DNA from: Anaerocolumna sp. MB42-C2
GTDB taxonomy: Bacteria; Bacillota; Clostridia; Lachnospirales; Lachnospiraceae
Direction: 5' to 3'
Length of the DNA: 64,000 nt
NCBI RefSeq assembly: GCF_030913705.1
Contig: NZ_CP133190.1
Span: 1,178,001-1,242,000, forward strand
Each line of letters opens with the position of its first letter. The stretch's first letter is position 1. Shown here in pieces: positions 43,429 through 50,622 of this stretch. The notes beneath the pieces are model-generated. The model saw only the letters and a program-made list of their open reading frames with translations. It made no database searches and had not been told where the DNA came from. Made by a program: the position numbers and the translations under genes.

Positions 43429-44634
43429 ATGAATATTTTAGATTTATTTCAGGGAATCGGCACTATGTTTGCACAAAATGCTCATATCGTTATATTCCGA
43501 ATCCTACTTATTTTACTAGGTATCCTGTTAGTTTACCTTGGAGCAAAAAAAATATTAGAACCTCTTATTATGATTCCTATGGGTTTTGGTATGTCTGCAA
43601 TTAATGCCGGAGTTTTATTTTTGGAAGCCGGAAAAATCGGTAATCTATTTATAGATCCCCTTGTTACTAAAACAGATTCTTTAATGAATATTATGCAAGT
43701 TGATTTTTTGCAGCCAATCTATACTTTTACATTTAGTAACGGTCTTATTGCCTGCCTTGTATTTATGGGAATCGGTGTTATAACCGACATTGGTATGGTA
43801 TTGGCACATCCCTTTATTGGTATGATAATTGCCATGTGTGCTGAGCTTGGTACCGTTACCACTTTCCCGATTGCAAAGTTAATGGGATTTACTGACGGTG
43901 AAGCTGCCGCTGTATCCATTATCGGCGGTGCAGATGGTCCTATGGTGCTTTTTACTTCTCTTACATTAGCTAAAGATTTATTTGTACCAATAACAATCGT
44001 TGCTTATCTTTATTTAAGTCTAACATACGGTGGATATCCTTTCCTGATACGTTTACTTATTCCTAAAAATCTTCGTGGGAAAGTTATTGTTAATAAATCA
44101 ACAAAGGTAAGTAAAATTACCTCAAAAGAAAAGCTTGTTTTCGCAGTGGTTGCAAATACACTTTTATGTCTGCTCTTTCCGGTAGCTGCACCATTATTTT
44201 TAAGCTTTTTTATAGGTATCGCAGTACGTGAATCTGGCCTTGAAAAATATACGTCTTTAATTGAAAATGTATTTCTGTACGCATCTACTTTCTTTTTAGG
44301 TTTAATGTTAGGCGTTTTATGTGATGCAAGTACAATTCTTAACCCTAAAATACTTAAATTGTTACTTTTAGGTATGCTTGCTCTGTTATTATCGGGTATC
44401 GGCGGTATTCTGGGCGGTTACATAGTATATCTTTTTACAAATAAGAATTTTAATCCGGTAATCGGTATCGCTGGTGTATCTTGCGTTCCGACAACAGCAA
44501 AAGTGGCGCAAAAAGAAGTATCTAAGGCTAATAAGATGAGCTTTGTTATGGAGTATGCCTTAAGTGCTAATATTTGCGGTGTAATCACAACCGCAATATT
44601 AACCGGTATCTATGTTACATTAATAGCCCATTAA
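43429..44634 (+). CDS. Sodium-ion-translocating decarboxylase beta-subunit-like protein (OadB family)
   Basis: 401 residues with about 9-11 TM helices. LIMIPMGFGMSAINAG, the GADGPMVLF(T)S signature of OadB/MmdB/GcdB proteins, and a C-terminal GVSCVPTTAKVAQK block with SANICGVI are all intact; these carry the Na+-binding residues. In classic complexes the beta subunit couples biotin-carboxyl decarboxylation to sodium export. No carboxyltransferase or biotin-carrier gene lies here, only the 42-residue partner 56 bases upstream, so it may act as a stand-alone transporter. A terminator follows. Confidence 0.9.
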   Translation: MNILDLFQGIGTMFAQNAHIVIFRILLILLGILLVYLGAKKILEPLIMIPMGFGMSAINAGVLFLEAGKIGNLFIDPLVTKTDSLMNIMQVDFLQPIYTFTFSNGLIACLVFMGIGVITDIGMVLAHPFIGMIIAMCAELGTVTTFPIAKLMGFTDGEAAAVSIIGGADGPMVLFTSLTLAKDLFVPITIVAYLYLSLTYGGYPFLIRLLIPKNLRGKVIVNKSTKVSKITSKEKLVFAVVANTLLCLLFPVAAPLFLSFFIGIAVRESGLEKYTSLIENVFLYASTFFLGLMLGVLCDASTILNPKILKLLLLGMLALLLSGIGGILGGYIVYLFTNKNFNPVIGIAGVSCVPTTAKVAQKEVSKANKMSFVMEYALSANICGVITTAILTGIYVTLIAH

Positions 44635-44666
44635 TAGCTAAAATATAGTTTGGTATTTTATTCTAA

Positions 44667-44710
44667 AAACAACGTTCTTATTAATATGCTATAAGAACGC
44701 TGTTTTTTTA
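44667..44710 (+). terminator. Rho-independent terminator after oadB-like gene
   Basis: AACAACGTTCTTAT pairs with ATAAGAACGCTGTT, followed by TTTTT. Confidence 0.88.
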
Positions 44711-44768
44711 TTAGTTATTCTATCACTATAATTTATTACTTTCTACTTAAATAATTACTTTCTTCCTA

Positions 44769-45107
44769 TTATAATGCATTATTTCCGCGTTCTTTGGTTC
44801 TGATACGTATACAATCCAGTACATCCGACACAAATATTTTTCCATCACCAAATTCACCGGTTTCCGATACGGAGATAATCGTATCAATGATCTCATCTAA
44901 TCTCTCATCGGGCACAATGATTTTAATTTCTATTTTAGATAAGGTATTCATAATTATAGTGTTACCTCTGACATACTCAGTAAAGCCATATTGCTTTCCA
45001 CATCCAAATACCTGATTAATTGTAATACCATTGATTTTCTTTTTCAGTAACTCATCTTTTAAGGGCTCCAGCTTTTCCGGTCTGATAATCGCTTCTATTT
45101 TCTTCAC
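44769..45107 (-). CDS. P-II family nitrogen regulator (GlnB/GlnK-like)
   Basis: 112 residues from the GTG at 45107, which has GGAGG eight bases upstream; a longer frame exists but 112 is the normal P-II length. KKIEAIIRPEKLEPLKDEL opens the ferredoxin-like fold. The T-loop region (INQVFGCGKQYGFTEYVRGNTII) lacks the tyrosine that is uridylylated in enteric GlnB/GlnK (RGAEY is here RGNTI). The C-terminal GEFGDGKIFVSDVLDCIRIRTKERG is the ATP/2-oxoglutarate region. It should bind and block the ammonium channel encoded just upstream when nitrogen is plentiful. Confidence 0.93.
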   Translation of the reverse strand: MKKIEAIIRPEKLEPLKDELLKKKINGITINQVFGCGKQYGFTEYVRGNTIIMNTLSKIEIKIIVPDERLDEIIDTIISVSETGEFGDGKIFVSDVLDCIRIRTKERGNNAL

Positions 45108-45350
45108 TCTTATATCCTCCATTCTAAAATATATAATGATGGCAATCATGAAACTTACATATTGTATCTATATATCATGCAATTTATACAATTTCAAAGC
45201 TGAATCTTACCCTGCGGGCAACTGAAGCTAGAAACAAGTATCAATTGTATGGCAAATTCAAAAAACTATTTTGTTTCATAATTGCCTAGTATATAATGAA
45301 ACAGTTGAAACAAGTTCATTGTTGCAATAACATATACGAATGTTTATTAT

Positions 45351-46604
45351 TTAATCTAATCCGTTAAAAGAGGGATATGCAAGTTCACTATGCTGCGTTA
45401 AATCCAGTCCTAAAGCTTCTTCTTCTTTCGTTACTCTTATTGCCATGAATTTTTTCATTATAAACAAAATGATAAATGTAGCAATTGCTGCAAATGCTAT
45501 TGTAATTACGATACTTATTATCTGAACGATGAATAATTTTGTACTGCCAAAAAATAATCCATCCCATTGTGCAACGGAATTTATTGATTTTTGTGTAAAT
45601 AACCCGGTTGCTATACCACCCCAGATACCACCGATACCGTGACATCCAAACGCATCCAGGGCATCGTCATAACCGAATTTTGCTTTCACTTTCGTCATTG
45701 TAAAATAGCAGATGGGGCTTACTAAGGCACCGATAATTATGGAAGCCCAAATCGGAACGAATCCTGCTCCAGGTGTAATTGCTACCAGCCCTACTACTGC
45801 TCCTGTAGCAGCACCTAAAACAGTTGGCTTACCATGTATCACTTTCTCCAAAAGCATCCAGGATATTAAAGCCGTTGCAGCAGAGATATGTGTTGTAAGT
45901 ATAGCATGTACCGCCAAGCCATCAGCAGCTAATGCACTTCCTCCATTAAAACCAAACCATCCAAACCAAAGCAGACCTGCGCCGATAATAACAAATGGAA
46001 TATTATGAGGTTTATAGGAAACCACTCCATATTCTCTTCTTTTCCCTAACATGATACACGCTACCAGTCCGGATATACCGGAACTTATATGTACTACATT
46101 GCCGCCGGCAAAATCAACAGAACCAATTGCCCTAAGAAATCCTCCGTCTCCCCAAACCATATGTGCTAAAGGATAATACACGATTACAGACCAGCAGACA
46201 ATAAAGATAAACAATGCTTTAAATCTCATTCTACCTGCAATAGAACCGCAGATTAAAGCCGGCGTTATAATTGCAAACATCATTTGAAATGCTGCAAACA
46301 AAGTTTCCGGTATCGTACTTGAATAAGCTGCATTGGGATCCATACTAACTCCATTAAAAAATACATGACTAAAATCTCCGATCACGCCTCCGTGATCTGC
46401 TCCAAAAGCTAAAGAATACCCGAATACGATCCATAAGAGAGAACCTACTCCACAGATAAAAAAGCAAGACATTAAAGTATTTAACGTATTTTTTCTTCTC
46501 TCCATTCCTGCATAAAATAATGCCAGTCCCGGTGTCATAAGAAAAACAAATGCAGTACTCATAATTACAAATGCGCTGTTTGCTAAGTTAATTTCCATAA
46601 TCAT
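45351..46604 (-). CDS. amt: Ammonium transporter (Amt/MEP family)
   Basis: 417 residues with 11 TM helices. MTPGLALFYAGMERRKNTLNT at the start, IVYYPLAHMVWGDGGFL, DFAGGNVVHISSGISGLV (conserved His of the pore) and DALDAFGCHGIGGIWGGIATGLF (second His) are canonical Amt blocks. It conducts ammonium into the cell. The P-II gene follows 244 bases downstream on the same strand, the usual partner. A sigma-A promoter lies at 46697-46724 and IS copy 2 begins just beyond it. Confidence 0.96.
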   Translation of the reverse strand: MIMEINLANSAFVIMSTAFVFLMTPGLALFYAGMERRKNTLNTLMSCFFICGVGSLLWIVFGYSLAFGADHGGVIGDFSHVFFNGVSMDPNAAYSSTIPETLFAAFQMMFAIITPALICGSIAGRMRFKALFIFIVCWSVIVYYPLAHMVWGDGGFLRAIGSVDFAGGNVVHISSGISGLVACIMLGKRREYGVVSYKPHNIPFVIIGAGLLWFGWFGFNGGSALAADGLAVHAILTTHISAATALISWMLLEKVIHGKPTVLGAATGAVVGLVAITPGAGFVPIWASIIIGALVSPICYFTMTKVKAKFGYDDALDAFGCHGIGGIWGGIATGLFTQKSINSVAQWDGLFFGSTKLFIVQIISIVITIAFAAIATFIILFIMKKFMAIRVTKEEEALGLDLTQHSELAYPSFNGLD

Positions 46605-46648
46605 GCAACCCCTTCTTTGGTTTTTTAGATAAAAAAATAGACGACATA

Positions 46649-46672
46649 CTTTATGTATAAAAATACATAAAG
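46649..46672. promoter_or_regulatory. Perfect palindrome in the amt leader
   Basis: CTTTATGTAT and ATACATAAAG form a 10-bp perfect stem with a 4-nt A loop between the amt promoter and start codon. It could be an operator or a leader hairpin. Confidence 0.55.
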
Positions 46673-46696
46673 ATACATCGCCTTTGACATAAGAGT

Positions 46697-46724
46697 ATTA
46701 TATATGTTTTTAATCAAATGTCAA
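46697..46724 (-). promoter_or_regulatory. amt promoter
   Basis: On the minus strand TTGACA (46724-46719) and TATAAT (46702-46697) with a 16-bp spacer, about 95 bases before the ATG. The target duplication of IS copy 2 abuts the -35 box. Confidence 0.75.
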
Positions 46725-46750
46725 TTATTTTTTTTAAAATATCCGAGTCA
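46724..46750. repeat. Target site duplication, left side of IS copy 2
   Basis: The 26-27 bp sequence ending AAAATATCCGAGTCA is repeated exactly at 48395-48421. One base is ambiguous with the element end. Confidence 0.93.
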
Positions 46751-46848
46751 TATGATTCATTTATGATAATGTCTTAGTGTACCACAAATGATTATGTCCC
46801 AATTAGTCGTTCATATATTATAATAGAACCTCATGACTTAGAAATGAG

Positions 46849-48246
46849 GTGGACACAATCAGAAAGGTATTACTAACAATGGACGAAAACCAAAAGTACG
46901 AGGTCATTAAAAAACTCGTAGACACAAATGGTAATAAGAAAACAGCTGCTCTTAAAATAGGTTGTTCAGATCGACACATCAATCGCTTAATAAAGGGCTA
47001 TCAAGAACAAGGTAAGTCTTTCTTTATTCATGGTAACCGAGGGCGACAGCCGGCCATTACTCTTCCTACAGATACAAAACAGTTAATCTTGGACTTATAT
47101 CGTACCAAGTACAGTGACTGCAATCTGACCCATTACTCTGAACTTCTCAAAGAAAAAGAACATATCAGTGTATCTGTCAGTGCCATTACTTCTATTCTTA
47201 GAAAGGAATACATCCTTTCTCCTAAAGCAAACCGTTCTTCCAAGAAAGCGGTAAAAAAAGCACTAAAGGCTATTCAATCAAAGACTAAGTCTAAAAAGAA
47301 AGCAGCTATTATTCAAAGTTCCATCATGGATCTGGAGGATTCGCATCCTAGGCATCCTAGATGCGCGTATTTCGGTGAAATGCTTCAAATGGATGCGTCC
47401 CTACACCTTTGGTTTGGGCAATTCAAAACACAACTCCACATCGCCGTTGATGATGCCACAGGGCAGATTGTTGGCGCCTACTTTGATGAACAAGAAACAT
47501 TAAATGGCTATTATCATGTTCTCTATCAGGTTCTTAGTAATTATGGCATTCCATATCAATTTTTTACTGACAACCGAACTGTATTTGAGTATAAAAAGAA
47601 GCATGAAACCTCTTTAGAGAAAGATACCTTTACTCAGTTTGGTTATGCCTGCAAACAATTAGGAATCGACATTCGTACTTCCAGCGTTGCACAAGCAAAA
47701 GGGCGGGTTGAAAGAATGTTTGGCACTCTTCAATCCCGCCTTCCTGTTGAACTCCGACTTGCGAATGTAACCAGCATTCAGCAAGCCAATCAATTTCTCC
47801 ACACCTATATAAAGAAATTTAATAAGCAGTTCGCTTTACCTATTGATAGTATCAAATCTGTGTTCGAAATGCAACCAGATAGTGATAAAATCAATCTGAC
47901 GTTGGCGGTATTATCTTCTAGAAAGATAGATAACGGAAGTTGCCTGAAATATCAAAATGAATACTATCTTCCTGTAAACAGTCAAGGAATCGCTGTACAC
48001 CATCGTAAGGGCACCACAGCAATGGTAATTAGATCATTCAATGGTGAACTTTTTAGTTGTATTGGTGAGCAGGTTTATGCACTTGAGTTACTTCCGGAAC
48101 ACAAGCTTTCTTCAAAAGCATTTGATTTAGCGACCATTCCGGAATTACCAAAAAAGAAATACATACCTCCTATGAACCATCCTTGGAAGCAGGCATCATT
48201 TGAAAAGTACGCTAAAAGTCAATTACATAGAAAAGATGTAGCTTAA
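46849..48246 (+). CDS. IS transposase (DDE, ISNCY/IS1202-like), second copy
   Basis: 465 residues, identical in sequence to the copy 1 enzyme, with the same DDE residues (QMDAS, FTDN, KGRVERMFG) and N-terminal HTH. Identity of the two copies points to recent transposition. The GTG at 46849 opens the frame; the ATG at 46879 with AGAAAGG upstream is an alternative. Transcription runs away from amt toward marR, ending in a hairpin (48333-48354) inside the element. Confidence 0.93.
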   Translation: MDTIRKVLLTMDENQKYEVIKKLVDTNGNKKTAALKIGCSDRHINRLIKGYQEQGKSFFIHGNRGRQPAITLPTDTKQLILDLYRTKYSDCNLTHYSELLKEKEHISVSVSAITSILRKEYILSPKANRSSKKAVKKALKAIQSKTKSKKKAAIIQSSIMDLEDSHPRHPRCAYFGEMLQMDASLHLWFGQFKTQLHIAVDDATGQIVGAYFDEQETLNGYYHVLYQVLSNYGIPYQFFTDNRTVFEYKKKHETSLEKDTFTQFGYACKQLGIDIRTSSVAQAKGRVERMFGTLQSRLPVELRLANVTSIQQANQFLHTYIKKFNKQFALPIDSIKSVFEMQPDSDKINLTLAVLSSRKIDNGSCLKYQNEYYLPVNSQGIAVHHRKGTTAMVIRSFNGELFSCIGEQVYALELLPEHKLSSKAFDLATIPELPKKKYIPPMNHPWKQASFEKYAKSQLHRKDVA

Positions 48247-48332
48247 CTGATATTTCGAAGTCTGTAGGTTTATTAAGGTTATCCAAATACCGACTGAGCT
48301 ATGGATTTTCTCCTAAAGTACTATTTAAAACT

Positions 48333-48354
48333 AAGCACCAGAAATCTGGTGCTT
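48333..48354 (+). terminator. Hairpin inside IS right end
   Basis: AAGCACCAGA and TCTGGTGCTT form a 10-bp stem downstream of the transposase gene, identical in copy 1 (14981-15004 region). It probably ends transposase transcription and limits read-through. Confidence 0.65.
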
Positions 48355-48394
48355 ATGTTTAAACTTTTTGAGGACATTTTCAAAAACGGTTGAC

Positions 48395-48421
48395 ATTATT
48401 TTTTTTAAAATATCCGAGTCA
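48395..48421. repeat. Target site duplication, right side of IS copy 2
   Basis: Exact repeat of 46724-46750. Confidence 0.93.
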
Positions 48422-48557
48422 ATATTTTTTTTAAATTATCGATACAATATTGATATTTTTTTCACAAAAATACGGCCCATATATTTACAAAATAGCGACT
48501 AATACTTATGCTTCTACAATATAAATGAATTCTGAATATAACAAAATCCAAACAATT

Positions 48558-48605
48558 TAGTTGACAGGTCAACTAATTGTAGATATAATAGTTGACGTAT
48601 CAACT
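48558..48605 (+). promoter_or_regulatory. MarR promoter with two palindromic operators
   Basis: TTGACA (48561-48566) and TATAAT (48584-48589), 17 bp apart. Operator 1, TAGTTGAC-AG-GTCAACTA (48558-48575), covers the -35 box. Operator 2, AGTTGA-CGTA-TCAACT (48590-48605), lies just after the -10. The two are about three helical turns apart. This predicts autorepression by the MarR protein and joint control of the exporter gene. Confidence 0.82.
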
Positions 48606-48635
48606 TTTGAGAAATCATTTGAAAGTAGGCTTTAT

Positions 48636-49067
48636 ATGAATCAAGGGAAACTATTAACAAAGAGAATATCACATATTTCTAAATACACACAATTCCATAT
48701 GGATGAAGTTCTAAAACCATATAATTTGAGCAGCGGAACTTATCCTTTCTTATTAGCTTTATGGCAGAATGAAGGAATTAATTTAGAAAAGATAAGCAGA
48801 GAAATGAGAGTAGATAAAGCTTTATCAACCCGTAATATTCAAAAGCTCATTGAATCTGGCTATTTGGAAAAGTTATCGGATTTGAACGACTGCAGAGCAT
48901 ACAGACTTTTTCTCACCGATAAAGCGAAAGAGGTAATCCCAGTCATTAAAGATGAAATCCATCTATGGATTAGCAGTATTACCCAGGATCTTTCTCAGGA
49001 AGAAATTAAATTATTGGATACCATGTTAGAGAAAATTTTATTAAGAGCAGAAGAAAAAAAATTATAA
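48636..49067 (+). CDS. MarR family transcriptional regulator
   Basis: About 143 residues from the ATG at 48636; a longer in-frame reading from a TTG at 48561 would start inside the promoter and is rejected. The winged helix is at about 45-105 (GINLEKISREMRVDKALSTRNIQKLIESGYLEKL, then the wing SDLNDCRAYRLFLTDKAKEV). It should repress the promoter above until a ligand binds. The MFS gene follows 14 bases after the stop, so the two are an operon. Confidence 0.92.
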   Translation: MNQGKLLTKRISHISKYTQFHMDEVLKPYNLSSGTYPFLLALWQNEGINLEKISREMRVDKALSTRNIQKLIESGYLEKLSDLNDCRAYRLFLTDKAKEVIPVIKDEIHLWISSITQDLSQEEIKLLDTMLEKILLRAEEKKL

Positions 49068-49081
49068 AAAGGTGGTCAGCT

Positions 49082-50530
49082 ATGGATATTATCACATCAG
49101 AAAGTACAATCCATACCAGTAAAAGATGGAGTATTTTATTAATAATTGTTTTATCAATATTTATGTCAGCATTAGACGGCAGTATTGTTAATGTCGCATT
49201 GCCTACCATGGCAAACAGTTTAGGGGTTACATCAGCGGCTATTGCTTGGGTAGTAAGTGTTTATCTTATTGCAATCTCCGCTACTATGCTGTTATTCGGC
49301 AGGTTAGGTGATATTTTCGGAAAAACTGTAATATTTTTATTCGGAATCGCTTTATTTTCTTTAGGATCTCTTCTTTGCGGTCTTACGTATTCTTTAGGAG
49401 TTCTCCTCATAGCCCGTGTCATTCAGGCGATTGGAGCTGCGGGGATGATGGCTAACAGCCAGGGTATAATAACACAGGTATTTCCTGTTAAAGAACGCGG
49501 GAGAGCTTTAGGGCTGAGCGGTACCTTTGTAGCTTTAGGGTCTTTAGCCGGACCATCTTTAGGTGGTTTAATCGTAGCCTATACCAGCTGGGAATATATC
49601 TTCTGGATTAATGTTCCGGTTGGTATCATCGTATTTATATTAGGAATTAAACTGCTGCCTCGTTCTGCTAAAAGGACTGATGAGAAAGTCGATCTGTTAG
49701 GAGCCATATTGTTTATTATTACCATTGTGCTTTTATTTACTGCATTAGGTCAAATTCAAAATATAGGATTTAAATCCCCTGTAATTTTGTTATGCCTCTT
49801 GATTACGGTAGTTCTATTCATCCTTTTTCTTGTAGTAGAAAATAGATCGGAAATGCCTTTACTTGAGTTAGAACTATTCCGAAATAAATGGTTTTCCGTT
49901 AGTATAATCTGCGGTTTTATCAGTTTTGTAGCTATCTTCTGCTCCAATATCGTAATGCCGTTTTATTTGCAGGATATACTACCGTTTACCCCCGGACAGG
50001 CAGGAGCATTTTTATCCATATATCCTTTAGTTTTAGCGCTGACAGCCCCTGTAAGCGGGTATCTATCCGATAAAATCGGTTCTGAAATCTTAACATTAAT
50101 GGGACTGACGCTTACAAGTTTAGGACTATTTCTCATGTCCACCCTAAATGAACATCCATCTTATGTTGCCATGGGTATTTTTGTAGCGATTATGTCTTTA
50201 GGAAATGGATTGTTCCAGTCTCCCAACACCTCACTTATTATGTCCACCCTGCCTAAAAATAAATTAGGAATCGGTGGAGGTATCAATGCCTTTGTTCGTA
50301 ATTTAGGTATGATCTGCGGGATAACATTAGCTACCACTCTTTTATATGGCTGTATGAGCCGTAAATTAGGATACCGCGTAACGGATTTTGTTGAGGGTGA
50401 AAGCGGTGTTTTCATCTTCGGCATGCGGGCAGTTTATATTACTGCTGCTTTTATTTGTTTGGTAGGTGTACTTATTACTGCCTTCCGATTGTTTTCCAGG
50501 AGAAAAGAGAAATTAAACTCTATGCATTAA
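49082..50530 (+). CDS. MFS drug exporter, DHA2 (14-TM) family
   Basis: 482 residues with 14 predicted TM helices. LDGSIVNVALPTMANSLGVT and the motif A loop GRLGDIFGKT are hallmarks of EmrB/QacA-type exporters, as is the antiporter motif region GPSLGGLIVAYTSWEYIFWINVPVG. It should export lipophilic drugs or similar compounds using the proton gradient. AAAAAGGTGG precedes the ATG. It is the second gene of the marR operon, which argues for ligand-induced efflux. Confidence 0.94.
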   Translation: MDIITSESTIHTSKRWSILLIIVLSIFMSALDGSIVNVALPTMANSLGVTSAAIAWVVSVYLIAISATMLLFGRLGDIFGKTVIFLFGIALFSLGSLLCGLTYSLGVLLIARVIQAIGAAGMMANSQGIITQVFPVKERGRALGLSGTFVALGSLAGPSLGGLIVAYTSWEYIFWINVPVGIIVFILGIKLLPRSAKRTDEKVDLLGAILFIITIVLLFTALGQIQNIGFKSPVILLCLLITVVLFILFLVVENRSEMPLLELELFRNKWFSVSIICGFISFVAIFCSNIVMPFYLQDILPFTPGQAGAFLSIYPLVLALTAPVSGYLSDKIGSEILTLMGLTLTSLGLFLMSTLNEHPSYVAMGIFVAIMSLGNGLFQSPNTSLIMSTLPKNKLGIGGGINAFVRNLGMICGITLATTLLYGCMSRKLGYRVTDFVEGESGVFIFGMRAVYITAAFICLVGVLITAFRLFSRRKEKLNSMH

Positions 50531-50563
50531 TTGTTCAAACAAAGTTACTTCCCTTATACTAAG

Positions 50564-50607
50564 AAAAACCTGCCCTGTTATAAATCAATTTTCAGGACAG
50601 GTTTTTA
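50564..50607. terminator. Terminator after the marR-MFS operon
   Basis: AAAAACCTG-CCCTG and CAGGACAGGTTTTT form a stem ending in a T run, between convergent genes, and could work in both directions. Confidence 0.85.
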
Positions 50608-50622
50608 TCTTGATACATATGC

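Larger units (their letters stand above)
46751..48395 (+). mobile_element. Insertion sequence copy 2 (ISNCY/IS1202-like, 1645 bp)
   Basis: Same length and sequence as copy 1 at 14941-16585 but in the opposite orientation. Imperfect terminal inverted repeats and a 26-27 bp flanking duplication are present. The left end also holds a subterminal ATGATTATGTCC that echoes the terminal ATGATAATGTC, a likely extra transposase site. It lies between the amt promoter and the marR gene. Confidence 0.93.

Noticed and set aside
14941..48395. Composite transposon bounded by the two IS copies.
   Set aside because: Each IS has its own different direct repeat, so each inserted on its own; the 30 kb between holds ordinary chromosomal genes such as serS.
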